Positions 1 through 8,300 of a stretch of 64,000 nucleotides of DNA are shown one piece after another (the stretch's first letter is position 1; every line of letters starts with the position of its first letter). The stretch comes from Desulfurellaceae bacterium bin18 (GTDB taxonomy: Bacteria > Desulfobacterota > Binatia > Bin18): the NCBI GenBank assembly GCA_002238415.1, contig MPMI01000015.1:1-64000 (forward strand). The letters are read 5' to 3'. The notes below the pieces were generated by a model. It was given only the letters and a program-made list of their open reading frames with translations. It had not been told where the DNA came from and searched no databases. Both the position numbers and the translations under genes were made by a program.

Positions 1-1
1 C

Positions 2-109
2 CTCCTCGCCCGCATTGCCGCGAAACTGGCCGCCGTCAATGTCGGCTGCTGGCTCAATCGCCTCTTCGGGCGCCCCCCTTGGGCCTTTGCTACCCTCTTC
101 CCCGCCTAA
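2..109 (+). pseudogene. Transposase C-terminal end (IS remnant, cut by window edge)
   Basis: Reading from base 2 to the TAA at 107-109 gives about 35 residues ending CWLNRLFGRPPWAFATLFPA. This looks like the C-terminus of a DDE transposase of IS982-like type: a helix with ARIAAKLAA, then LNRLFGRP. A second, more decayed copy of the same end lies on the minus strand at 62078-62200, and the DNA just past both stop codons is also conserved, so this is the right end of a mobile element. The rest of the gene is outside the window. The family assignment is tentative; that it is a repeated transposase end is well supported. Confidence 0.6.
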
Positions 110-140
110 CAATGTGCATCACACGTCCGAGGAGGGGACT
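98..140 (+). repeat. IS right end, copy 1
   Basis: The segment CCCCGCCTAACAATG followed by GCATCACACGTC is shared, inverted, with 62050-62085. It spans the transposase stop codon and the outer end of the element. Outside it comes a purine-rich GAGGAGGGGA, and a similar GGGAGGGGA sits outside the other copy, so the element may favour such sites. Confidence 0.55.
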
Positions 141-871
141 TTTTGCTGCTCCCTTGCCCCCGTCACCATAACAAGGGCTGGGGTGAGGGAGGAAGACACC
201 GGACTGAATTCTTCTGGAAAAGAGAATACGCCGGGGGCGGGAGAGGCAGATGATTCTTCGGGATCATACCATTCTTCGGGATCATAGGCCCGGTCGGCGA
301 GTTCCTGATCGATGAGATAGAACATGCCGGCGATGGCGCAAGTAATCTGGACATCTTCGCTCGCCTGATGGACGGCACTACGACGGCCAGGAATCCCAAA
401 GTAGTGCGCGACCTCCTCGAGGGTACTGCCCTTCCGCCGCCCGTCCTGCATGGCTTGATAGCGCTGCATCGTGCAGTAACTTCTGTTCCGATGCAGGGTC
501 TTAACGCCGGCGCGTTTGAACTCTGCACTCAAGAACGCTTTGTCGAATGCCGCATTGTGGGCGACGATCGGGCGGGTCCCAATGAAATCCCGGATTTGCT
601 GCGCGGCTTCGGCAAAAGGGCCGGCGTCGGCCACATCCGCGTTCGTGACCCCATGCACGCGCGTGGCGTCCGCGGGAATCGGGCGCTGCGGGTTGACTGT
701 CGTGTCGAGGGTGTCGCCCTCCAGCCGGTGAGAGTTGGTCTGGCGGTCCAGCGTCGCGAAGCACACCCGGAGCAGCGACACCGAAATGATCCGGTCCGTT
801 TCAGGAGAGAGCCCCGTCGTTTCTACGTCTACGACAACAGCCTCATCAAGATCATCGAAATAGCGAGTCAT
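119..871 (-). CDS. DEDDh 3'-5' exonuclease (DnaQ/epsilon-like)
   Basis: A 250-residue protein of the DnaQ-like exonuclease superfamily, which trims DNA or RNA 3' ends with two metal ions. The motifs are visible in order: DVET with D15 and E17 (Exo I), VAHNAAFD with H105 and D110 (Exo II), and HQASED with H168 and D173 (Exo III, DEDDh type). The true domain ends near residue 200. The last 50 or so residues are low-complexity and run into repeat and IS-end DNA, so the original C-terminus may have been replaced. Its start overlaps the end of the upstream PD-(D/E)XK-like gene by 20 bp, so the two are probably co-transcribed. The exact substrate is unknown. Confidence 0.85.
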   Translation of the reverse strand: MTRYFDDLDEAVVVDVETTGLSPETDRIISVSLLRVCFATLDRQTNSHRLEGDTLDTTVNPQRPIPADATRVHGVTNADVADAGPFAEAAQQIRDFIGTRPIVAHNAAFDKAFLSAEFKRAGVKTLHRNRSYCTMQRYQAMQDGRRKGSTLEEVAHYFGIPGRRSAVHQASEDVQITCAIAGMFYLIDQELADRAYDPEEWYDPEESSASPAPGVFSFPEEFSPVSSSLTPALVMVTGAREQQKVPSSDV

Positions 872-1550
872 CGGTGCTGGCCTGGATGTCTAGCCAGACA
901 TGAATCACCCTGCGGGAGAGCTGGTGAACGTCAGGAAGGCCCAAAGCGGCGTCCTGTTCTTGGATGGCTGCTTTCCATTCTCTGCTTTCCTGTGGGCCGT
1001 TCATGTCCACATCATTCAAGCAGTAAAGCATCACCAGATAGGCGTCGAAACCATTGAGTTCGGCTAACAGGTAAAGGTGCGCTAAGCGGTTGGCGTACTG
1101 ATAATAGGGCGATCTCGCCCAATCGACTGATCGGCGGGCGCCAAGGAATCGTTGAGTTTCTTGTAGACTGTGGGCTATCTTTTTCCTTGAGATCGGATCG
1201 GATGCGCCGGACCCCGAACTTCGCATTTCTCCGATGTGAGCTTTGGCCTCTATTAAAAGTATCTGGTCGTTGTTGGTCTTTGCTAGCCCGTCCCATTGGG
1301 GCCCACTCTTAGGCCAAAACTGTTCGAGGGGGTAGTGTTTGAGATCGAGACGTAACCGGCTGAGGAACTCTCGATCACGATATTCGGCATAGTCATCAGA
1401 CTGGAGCGGTGAAAGCCATTCGATGGACGGGAGGGATGTTCCTAGTTGAGGGGTTATGAGAGCGTCCAATAATTTCTGACGTTTGTTGACGGCCAGTTGA
1501 AGCCATTTTTGACTTCCTTTTTTTGCCGGCTTCTGTTGCACTCGCGACAT
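852..1550 (-). CDS. PD-(D/E)XK-like nuclease, hypothetical
   Basis: A 232-residue protein with no name I recognise. Its middle carries D87 (in QWDGLAK), a beta-strand ILLIEAKAH with E101 and K103, and helices after it. This is the D-(E)-x-K layout of PD-(D/E)XK nucleases and related non-catalytic folds. The N-terminus is basic, and the C-terminal third has aromatic patches (YYQYANRLAHLYLL). It overlaps the following DnaQ-like exonuclease by 20 bp, suggesting one transcript with two nuclease-fold products. It could be a defence or repair accessory. The nuclease fold is inferred from one motif only. Confidence 0.6.
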   Translation of the reverse strand: MSRVQQKPAKKGSQKWLQLAVNKRQKLLDALITPQLGTSLPSIEWLSPLQSDDYAEYRDREFLSRLRLDLKHYPLEQFWPKSGPQWDGLAKTNNDQILLIEAKAHIGEMRSSGSGASDPISRKKIAHSLQETQRFLGARRSVDWARSPYYQYANRLAHLYLLAELNGFDAYLVMLYCLNDVDMNGPQESREWKAAIQEQDAALGLPDVHQLSRRVIHVWLDIQASTDDSLFR

Positions 1551-1628
1551 TGCTTCTCCTGATGTCCTACTGAAGGGTTCATGCCTTGTAATACCGCGAG
1601 GACAACAGCTCAGAAAGGGGTGGCATAG

Positions 1629-1910
1629 TCAACACCAGTGCGGCGACCACAGTTCCTGAAAAGCGACGACATCGGCATCCATGGCCATTAACTTGTCGGC
1701 AGACCAGCCGATCTTTTCCTCGTATTCCTGTGATGTGCAAGTCTTGTTGCGCCAACGCTCACCGGCAAGCTGTAGATTATAGAGATTGAAACTGCCAATG
1801 ATGTCGCCTTGATTCGCCGGTATAAGTTTACTCCTTAGGTAGGTGATTACTTGGCGGAGGGACGGAGACCATAACCGCGACAGAGTGCTACGATCACTCG
1901 GCTCCCGCAA
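1629..1910 (-). pseudogene. Truncated endonuclease/exonuclease/phosphatase-family gene
   Basis: From about 1802 down, the reading GSFNLYNLQLAGERW and later MDADVVAFQELW matches the N-terminus of the endonuclease/exonuclease/phosphatase (EEP) superfamily, where FN.YNL and the metal-binding E of FQELW are conserved. The frame stops at 1629, directly after that glutamate strand, so only about 60 of the usual 250 or more residues remain. The upstream part of the same frame (LWSPSLRQVITYLRSK) resembles the C-terminal helix of a phosphatase and may belong to the neighbouring broken gene. It is non-functional as it stands. Confidence 0.5.
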
Positions 1911-2169
1911 TTACACAAACTACAGCTTCATTGAAGGTGGCGGTCGTTTCCGACGTGTCCGGAATATCCACGTCCCAGATCGGGAAACGGTAATAGGCCT
2001 GGCTCTCCGCGTCCAGCCACTGGGCATAGGGCGAGAGCTCTCCGGCCTGGGTCAGGTCTATAAAAGTGTTGACCCCTGCTTTCGTGAGTACCGCCAGTTT
2101 GGCCCTGGAAGCCGCGTCATCTTCCATATTCTTGGGGTACTCTCCGGCCAGGAGTTGGCCCGGAACCAC
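1894..2169 (-). pseudogene. Truncated dual-specificity phosphatase-like gene
   Basis: The frame encodes an N-terminus like the tyrosine/dual-specificity phosphatase family: LLAGEYPKN, then KLAVLTKAGVNTFIDL and a strand YYRFPIWDVDIPD. It ends shortly after FNEAV, before the HCxxGxxR catalytic loop, which is absent. The next frame downstream carries a piece that could be the missing C-terminal helix, so an internal deletion is likely. About 90 residues remain of a family of about 170. It should have no phosphatase activity. Confidence 0.5.
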
Positions 2170-2337
2170 TCAGTAGCAGTGTTTTATCGGTCTCTTATCC
2201 ATACTCTCTCCTTCCTGTATCCCCCGGCTCTATACCCCAGAATAAGAGAAACCCCCTTGGCCCGGGACATAAGGGAGCCGTCCTGGTGGTCGTGGGTGTC
2301 CGCCAGCATACGGAACTCGGTTGGTCACTTTCTCCAG

Positions 2338-5300
2338 CTATGCAATCTCGACGCCTCTAGCCAACTCCAGGTACCGGCAGAAACCGTTCGCCATTTTCAT
2401 CTGGTGGGGCGTCCGGCACTCCGGGCGAAACAGGTCGGGACTGCCCACCAGGATACAGAGAGCCTGCGCCCGCGACGTGGCGACGTTGAACCGAAAGCGG
2501 TTATAGAGGAACTCCATCCCCCGCGGGGCCTCGTCGGGGTTCGAGGACGTCATGGAATAGATCACCACCGGCGCCTCTTGACCCTGGAAGCGATCGACCG
2601 TGCCAATGCGCTCGGCGAGCAACGGCATGGCCTCGACGAGCGCAGAGACCTGGGCGTTATACGGAGCAACAATGAGGATATTCTTTACAGTCAAGGGATG
2701 GATCGAGCCTCCTTTGTCCCGCCAACAACAACGACTGGTAAGGTCGTCTACGATTCTCTGTACGACCTCAACCTCCTCCAGCGAGCGCGCCTGGCTTCCC
2801 GTGTGCGGCACGGGCACGTAGATAAGCCCCGAACCGGTGAAGGGCGACGTTACCCCATCTTTCGCAACGATTGCCTGCTGTGCGAGCTCTGGACGAGCCT
2901 CGACCCGACCCTCGTAGTAAATCTCGGACGTAAACCGTGCGATGTCCGGGTGCAGTCGGTAGGTCTCGGCCAGGAATAAGCCTTTGTCTGGCGGCATCGT
3001 TTGCTCCCCAGCCAGTAGATGGTAGAGCGCCGATACCTCACTGCCTTCGGGATGGCTGCTCTGCAGCGGTTGCTCAAGCTGCTGGGGGTCGCCGAGCAGG
3101 ACCAGGCTGCGCCCTGCCGGAGCGGTAGCCAACACGTTGCTCAGCGCCATCTGGCCAGCCTCGTCCACGATCAAGACATCGACGCTCTGCTCGAAGTCGG
3201 GCCGGGCCCAGCACCACGCCGTGGCGCCCAGCACATCGATGGAGCCGTTGGCGAGTCCTGAACGAATCTCTCCGTAGTTGGACTTCCGCTGGATCTCCCA
3301 TTCGCCTTTGTATGCACCTGTCTGACGGTGAACGATATTGATGGAAAGTCCATTGTCGTACGCCTGCGATGCGGCCGCCTCCAGCAGATTGACGATCACC
3401 TTATGGCTTACCGCCGTGACACCGACCTTGAGTCCGGCGTTTACGAGCCTGCAGATGACGTGTGCGCCGGTATACGTTTTCCCGGTGCCGGGCGGCCCCT
3501 GAATCGCCAGCACGTTGCCATCCAGGGAGTGCGCGATCCGGCAGGCCGCCTCGACGGTCTTCTCTTCAGGCCGTTGCAGGCCGGAGCCCGCACCCTCCGA
3601 CGCAGGAGGTCGGCGGAGCAAAAGGTCCATGGCCGCCCGGAAGGGATCACCGGGAGAGAGCCCCCTCGTGAGAACGGCTTCCCCGAGCCGCATCAGCGCC
3701 TCGCGCAACACATCGGATGGCACTCTGTTGTGGAGGACCACAGCCGTCGGATGCACCTCCGCTGTCTTCACCATCTTCTTGATGTCAATCGTGCGCGCGG
3801 CGGAGTTGACCGCCTCAACTTTTCCGATCTTGTTGCCTTCGCCATCGTACATATCGTCCCCTGGACGGGCGTCGAGTTCCTGTGGGGGAAAGCGGTACCG
3901 CTGCAGCGGTGCCCGTTTCGGGTCCACGACCTCTTCGAAGACCAGCCCGGTCAGCGCCCGCCGCTCGTCGCTGAAGTCGGCTTCCTCAAGGGCGCGCAGG
4001 CGGAAGTATTCCCACCAGCCCGCCTTGTCCTCCCGGCGATGAAACTCCATCATGTGGGCCAACGCGAACTGAGCCTGCTGGTCCGCGGACCGCTCGCCCG
4101 GATCATCCGGAACCCCCTTCAGCAGGCCGTCGCGCAGCCGTTGCAACTCGCGGTCGAGGTCGCTGATTTCTTCGGACGCCTCGCCACTCCCGGCCGGCGG
4201 GCGGGGGAGATCGTGGCCCGCAGCGATGGCTTCGGCCCGGAGCTGTTCGAGCCAATCGCGCAGCCGCAGAGTAGACTCGCAGTCTTCTCGATTGTAGTCC
4301 TCGACGATCCGCCGGTGCGGTTCGAGCCGCGCGTCAAGACCGCCGTCGGCGATGGCATTCTCCACGATCCGCCGGCTCGCCGTCGCCTCGCGGAGGTCCT
4401 GCTCGCGCCCGTAGCCGAAGAACGGTTCGAGGTCTTTAATGGAATAGCGCTCGACGCTGGCGACCACGGCGCGCTTGACCACCATGTACAGGTCGACAAA
4501 GGCGTGGCCGCGCAAGAGTTCGTCAAGCGCGACCTCGCGGGTTGCATACCGGCCCATGAGGCGCTTGAGCGCCGCCGGCTCGTAGGGCGCAAAGTGATAG
4601 ATGTGTGCCCCTGGGTTGCGCTGACGGGTCGCTATTGTCAGGTCGATGAATTGCTCGAAGGCTGCCCGCTCCTGCTCGCGGGTCTCCGCCCAAAGCGGAG
4701 TGTAGACGAGATTGCCGCCGGGGTCGGCTATGACGTAGCCGAGGAGATACTCTTGTACTCCTTCCGTGGCGAAGTGATCGCCTTCAAAGTCGAGAAAGAT
4801 GTCGTCGCTGGTGGGCTCGGGGAGAAGTGCCAGGCCGTGCTCGGCGTCGAAGGGCTCTTTTAATTCGTAGTAGGGCTTGTCCGTCTCGCGGTTGATCTGT
4901 TGCACCCGAGCTTGCTCCCGGACGCGTTCCAATGCTCCCCTGGACCCGTGGGATGGCTCTTGAACGGATTCCAGCGCCGCCAATTCGGCAAGCTTCTCGA
5001 TACCTTGCGCGCGTAGCGCCTTGATCTGCGTGCGGGAAATCCCGGCTACGTAGCACAGATGATCGTCGCCGCGCCGGCGTGCCTCGCATTCTGCCCACCA
5101 CGCGCAGTAGTCGCAGTGCGAGACCAGCTCCGGGTAGGTTTCACCGGATTGCGTCACGAACGCATCGATGCTGCGTTCGAGCAAACGAAAATACGCGCCA
5201 AAGTCGTCTACCCGGTAGCTTACCGGCTTGAATCCGGTGCCCGGCGGTACGACATGCATGGAGGCGGGGCGTGTCCCCTGGATCTTCTCAAGGAGATGGG

Positions 5301-5742
5301 CGTAGACACAGAGCTGCAGGATCGTTCCCGCCTTGGTCTCCCGGGCAAGCTTGGTGTCGAATGGCTCGTACGACCAACTGCCGAGGTTGCTCGGCATGTC
5401 GACCTTGCATAGAAAGTCTACACGCCCGGACCACACGTCATACTCAAGCGTGGCTTGGTAGATGACGTCCACGCCAGAGCGCATCGCCGCCAGGGTTGCC
5501 TCGTTGGTGCTGCCCTCTGCGTCACCGGCAACGCGCAAGCCTTGGGCGCGCAGGTGCGCAAGGTACGCCTGCTCGTGCGCGCGTCCATGTTCTCGTAACT
5601 CCTCAAGGAACCCGTCGTACCGGACTGGCCGCTCGAGTTCTCCGCGGGCCACGCGCAGGTCGAGTGCGGACAGATGCCGGCAACTGAGAAAATTGCTCAG
5701 GTCCGTGGGGGCGCGCATAAGGGCTTCGGTTGTCTGTTTCAT
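2338..5742 (-). CDS. RecB-like nuclease (TM0106 type) fused to superfamily 1 helicase
   Basis: This 1134-residue fusion begins with a RecB-like nuclease of the TM0106 kind (residues about 10-260). It has LSNFLSCRH near the N-terminus, the nuclease core SYEPFDTKLA, and a late cysteine pair in CDYCAWWAEC that may hold an Fe-S cluster or zinc. A predicted RNase H-like/3'-5' exonuclease region follows (DIFLDFEGDHF, about residue 310, with YHFAPYEPAALKRL). The C-terminal half is an SF1 DNA2/UPF1-type helicase: Walker A GPPGTGKTYTGA near 748, DEAG near 858, and C-terminal motifs DRFQGQEAPVVIYS and NVATSRAQ. Such fusions are usually assigned to DNA repair or defence. No partner gene is obvious, and both neighbours are remnants. 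Confidence 0.85.
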   Translation of the reverse strand: MKQTTEALMRAPTDLSNFLSCRHLSALDLRVARGELERPVRYDGFLEELREHGRAHEQAYLAHLRAQGLRVAGDAEGSTNEATLAAMRSGVDVIYQATLEYDVWSGRVDFLCKVDMPSNLGSWSYEPFDTKLARETKAGTILQLCVYAHLLEKIQGTRPASMHVVPPGTGFKPVSYRVDDFGAYFRLLERSIDAFVTQSGETYPELVSHCDYCAWWAECEARRRGDDHLCYVAGISRTQIKALRAQGIEKLAELAALESVQEPSHGSRGALERVREQARVQQINRETDKPYYELKEPFDAEHGLALLPEPTSDDIFLDFEGDHFATEGVQEYLLGYVIADPGGNLVYTPLWAETREQERAAFEQFIDLTIATRQRNPGAHIYHFAPYEPAALKRLMGRYATREVALDELLRGHAFVDLYMVVKRAVVASVERYSIKDLEPFFGYGREQDLREATASRRIVENAIADGGLDARLEPHRRIVEDYNREDCESTLRLRDWLEQLRAEAIAAGHDLPRPPAGSGEASEEISDLDRELQRLRDGLLKGVPDDPGERSADQQAQFALAHMMEFHRREDKAGWWEYFRLRALEEADFSDERRALTGLVFEEVVDPKRAPLQRYRFPPQELDARPGDDMYDGEGNKIGKVEAVNSAARTIDIKKMVKTAEVHPTAVVLHNRVPSDVLREALMRLGEAVLTRGLSPGDPFRAAMDLLLRRPPASEGAGSGLQRPEEKTVEAACRIAHSLDGNVLAIQGPPGTGKTYTGAHVICRLVNAGLKVGVTAVSHKVIVNLLEAAASQAYDNGLSINIVHRQTGAYKGEWEIQRKSNYGEIRSGLANGSIDVLGATAWCWARPDFEQSVDVLIVDEAGQMALSNVLATAPAGRSLVLLGDPQQLEQPLQSSHPEGSEVSALYHLLAGEQTMPPDKGLFLAETYRLHPDIARFTSEIYYEGRVEARPELAQQAIVAKDGVTSPFTGSGLIYVPVPHTGSQARSLEEVEVVQRIVDDLTSRCCWRDKGGSIHPLTVKNILIVAPYNAQVSALVEAMPLLAERIGTVDRFQGQEAPVVIYSMTSSNPDEAPRGMEFLYNRFRFNVATSRAQALCILVGSPDLFRPECRTPHQMKMANGFCRYLELARGVEIA

Positions 5743-5908
5743 ATTCGGGTTACCCTTCCCTCCCTACCGATCAGTCGCCAGTATTCAGAGCATTGGCCTC
5801 CTCAATCCGCGTTCTCCTATATACTGTCCCGCCGCCCTTTGCTCTCCTAAAGTTGTACGCGTCTTGAATTTTTCAACTGGGCAGAACACCTTCATGCTCC
5901 CCTGCCCC

Positions 5909-6337
5909 TTAGCGCATGAACAAAATCTCATTCCACCACGCAGTCTCATAGCCGTGTCGCGACAGACAATCGAACGCATCAGGTGTTAATCGTCCAAGAC
6001 TCGTCGGCTCTACCGCAGCACGCTCTACTGCCTTGCGATCAAGCCATGATTCCGCGCGGAGAGCGGTCGCCGCCTCGGGATTGTTCTCGGCGTATTGCTC
6101 GATCCGGTCCGGTGCATGAGCGCCCAACTGAAGATACATGCCGCGCTCGGGATGGGACTGCAAAAAATTGATCCATACCCGTATACGCAAGGCACGCGTC
6201 TGTTCCAGGGCGATATCAGCGACTCGCCAGACACGGAACGGACTCAATGCCCGGCCCAGGGGACTGCGTGTAAGGGGGGCTACCGCGTCCGATACCACGA
6301 GCGAATTAGTGCTTTCCCCACATGTCGCCTCGGGCAA
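5909..6337 (-). pseudogene. Patatin-like phospholipase, C-terminal fragment
   Basis: The frame reads VVSDAVAPL, then PERGMYLQL and LGRLTPDAFDCLSRHGYETA near the end. This fits the C-terminal half of bacterial patatin-like lipases, where an SDASAP-like strand carries the catalytic Asp and the protein ends with an LxxLxPxxFDxLxxHGYE segment. The N-terminal GXSXG nucleophile region and oxyanion loop are missing, so this is a fragment of about 140 residues that cannot be active. No promoter or partner is evident. Confidence 0.5.
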
Positions 6338-6505
6338 ATGAGCCGAAGAGCCACACCGCGATAAGATTCTCTGCGAGCCACCGTGTTAGCGTTTCGGGGT
6401 ATCTTTGGACGCAAGCCCCGCGTCAGCACAACGTCGCAACGTTGCCGGCATGTCAGGCGGCCCCGATTCATAGCGTCTGGTTTGCAATCGTTCACATCTG
6501 GACGG

Positions 6506-6706
6506 TTAAGCCGTCTCAAATTCCAGGGAGGAAAGGTTCAGGCTGGCGGAACGTTCCGAGAGATGGAGCATTTCTACGCCCACCACTTCGTTTGATTCGT
6601 TGTAATCAAGTACCACTCCCGGCGAGACCTCTTCGGACTCGATGATGGCGGAGTCGTCGAGGCGCAGGTAGAGCGCGTCGGCTTCCTTATCGACATGCAG
6701 CTTCAT
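6506..6706 (-). CDS. DUF2283 protein (small, likely antitoxin-like)
   Basis: A complete 66-residue protein with the DUF2283 signature: MKLHVDKEADALYLRL, then SEEVSPGVVLDYNE and VVGVEMLHLS. DUF2283 proteins are typically encoded right after a DUF4258 gene and are thought to form toxin-antitoxin-like pairs. Here the start codon overlaps the DUF4258 stop by 4 bp (ATGA), so translation is probably coupled. The partner is frameshifted, so this gene may be an orphan. The role is inferred from pairing only. Confidence 0.75.
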   Translation of the reverse strand: MKLHVDKEADALYLRLDDSAIIESEEVSPGVVLDYNESNEVVGVEMLHLSERSASLNLSSLEFETA

Positions 6707-6986
6707 ATTTTTCCTTTCATGTTGCGGTCAAAGAATACGCTCACCACCTGCCAAGGCGCAGCGCGAGTGTTCACGGCTACACGCAGCACTCGGTCGCCAT
6801 GTTCCGGGATACAACGAAAAAAGCTTCTACCTCGGGATCGTTCGGATCGGGCACGCGCAACGCCGGTTTGGCTACCGCCCGTTCGACCCACTCCACGGAG
6901 ACCATTCTTTCCGCCATTGCATGAACCGCGTGTTTGGTAAATTCCAGCTTGGTCGATTCGGATGGCGTGGCGTCACTCCTCATCAC
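6703..6986 (-). pseudogene. DUF4258 gene with a frameshift in a 6-base A/T run
   Basis: The first frame gives FTKHAVHAMAERMVSVEWVE and VPDPNDPEVEAFF, the N-terminal two thirds of a DUF4258 protein. It then continues out of frame. In the next frame the family's C-terminus appears: RCIPEHGDRVLRVAVN and FFDRNMKGKI. The switch lies at the run of six A at 6817-6822 (plus strand), and a one-base change there would restore a protein of about 94 residues. This is either a true inactivating mutation or a homopolymer sequencing error. The C-terminal frame ends with the 4-bp overlap into DUF2283, which supports one original operon. Confidence 0.7.
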
Positions 6987-7190
6987 CGTTCAAGTTGTCG
7001 AGACCCATACGGTACTTAATGTCGTGGTTGATGATGAAGTCCAGTTCTTCGTCAGTGAAACCGTAGTGTTCGGCAAGCACCCGGTAAGCTCTTGCACGGT
7101 CGTGTCCTCCTCAGCAGCCAGGCTCTTGAGTTGCCACGCTACCACCGGATCGAAGTAGCCGCCTATGTGTTTGCCCCGCCCACTCGCCAC
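6973..7190 (-). pseudogene. Chimeric scrap: RHH antitoxin N-terminus plus restriction-enzyme C-terminus
   Basis: The first 30 residues (HIGGYFDPVVAWQLKSLAAE, then EEDTTVQEL) match the N-terminal strand-helix of small ribbon-helix-helix antitoxins. After about 7100 the same frame becomes nonsense, but the neighbouring frame reads RVLAEHYGFTDEELDFIINH, then DIKYRMG and a stop at 6973-6975. That string is typical of the extreme C-terminus of Eco57I-like type IIG restriction-methylation enzymes. Two unrelated gene ends have thus been joined. Its stop overlaps the DUF4258 start by 14 bp. It is non-functional. Confidence 0.45.
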
Positions 7191-7281
7191 ACTTAATCCC
7201 GTAGGGCGAGTGGTTCAAGTCCCTTTTTGTTCAAAATCTCGGCCAATTGTTTCTGCTTCTCAGCCCTAGTTCAACCTCCTC

Positions 7282-7430
7282 TCACCAGGCTGCTGCTACC
7301 AACTCGTCTAGCCGCTCGATCTCCCCGGCGGCTTTGCCCTTTGGTTCGATCTCCTGCACGGTCTGCCCGGATTCTATGGCTCTGGAATAGGCCACCCGTC
7401 TGCCCAGCCGTGCCGGCCTGGCTCCTCGCT
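7282..7430 (-). pseudogene. ParA-type ATPase, C-terminal fragment
   Basis: A short frame ends VAYSRAIESGQTVQEI, then EPKGKAAGEIERLDELV and a stop at 7282-7284. The pattern of an arginine-rich strand, AxxxGxTVxExEPKGKAAxEI and a final helix is that of plasmid and chromosomal ParA ATPases. The Walker motifs are absent, so only about 45 residues remain. It may be a relic of a plasmid or integrative element that once occupied this region. Confidence 0.45.
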
Positions 7431-7439
7431 TGACTGGCT

Positions 7440-7982
7440 CCGGGTGCAGGGATCTGTCTGCTTGCTGCTGTTAGCGTTGGACGAGCGGGCCGCGGGCCGG
7501 CGAGCGGGCCGGCTGCAGGAGACCGCTAGACCCTGCCGAATCTGGCGTCTTGAGCATTCCCGGCAAAACAGCCTCTTGGACCGCTTGCAAAAAGCACCAC
7601 TCCACGCGCTGGGGTGGTGCCTGTGTGGCTGCCGACATCGCTCTTCTGTTTTTGGAACTCCGGTTGGAAGTAGCGCCTTGCTACCGTTGGCCGGAATAGG
7701 CTGGACCTAGCAGCCCACAATTTTACAGGTGTCTCCACGTTGCTCCCTGGCCGCGACCCGGGAATTTAGTGAGTCCTCACGTCCTTAGAGTGACGAAGAA
7801 ATCTCCTCGGACTGGGGCGATCAGCCCGTGTCGGCTAAATCTGGGCGCCGTTTTTTGGCAGCGTGGCCGCACTTCGGAGGAGCGGAGCCTCAAAGGCGTC
7901 TCGGTGCAACTAGAGTCACCGCCCATTGGTCCCCTCGCCTCTATCTGGTCACCCGCGGATCGTGGGGATCGAGCGGCGGGCG
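7440..7982. other. Gap with no recognisable gene
   Basis: I see no convincing coding frame, RNA or repeat in these roughly 540 bases. Open frames here have biased composition and no family motifs. It is probably decayed island DNA between the ParA scrap and the toxin-antitoxin pair. Confidence 0.5.
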
Positions 7983-8300
7983 TCACGCCGCCGTCTGCAA
8001 TCCTTTCTTCGCCACCAGCGTCAGCAGCTTCAGCGAGGCCCCCCGCGGGCGCTTCGTGCCCCGTTCCCATTGGCTCACCAGCCCAGGGGTGACGTTCAGA
8101 TAGCGTGCAAAGACCGCCTGACTCGCCTGTTCCCGGAGGCGGATCGTGCGGATCTCTGCCGGGCTGAGGTCTTTCACGGGCGTTAAACACAACGCATCGA
8201 ACGTCTTCATGGTCTGTTTCGGCATGACACCGGCCTCGGTCAGGCCGAGCGCGGTTTCATGGACAGACGCCAGAGCCTCACTTTTGTATTGCCTCGTCAT
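7983..8300 (-). CDS. HTH antitoxin (NadS/HigA-like)
   Basis: A 105-residue DNA-binding protein with a C-terminal XRE-type helix-turn-helix (IRTIRLREQASQAVFARYL, then NVTPGLVSQWERGTKRPRG). It also has the N-terminal extension typical of antitoxins that pair with COG4737 RelE-like toxins. It should neutralise the toxin encoded just upstream and repress their shared promoter. The order is toxin first, antitoxin second, with a 23-bp overlap. Both genes look intact, unlike everything around them, which suggests selection for keeping the pair. Confidence 0.8.
   Translation of the reverse strand: MTRQYKSEALASVHETALGLTEAGVMPKQTMKTFDALCLTPVKDLSPAEIRTIRLREQASQAVFARYLNVTPGLVSQWERGTKRPRGASLKLLTLVAKKGLQTAA

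Noticed and set aside
1843..2979. 378-codon plus-strand open frame
   Set aside because: It overlaps antisense both the phosphatase fragment and the helicase C-terminus, where good minus-strand motifs are seen.
3328..4863. 511-codon plus-strand open frame
   Set aside because: It lies antisense to the RecB/helicase fusion, has no family motif and is Arg/Pro-rich, as expected of a shadow frame in GC-rich DNA.
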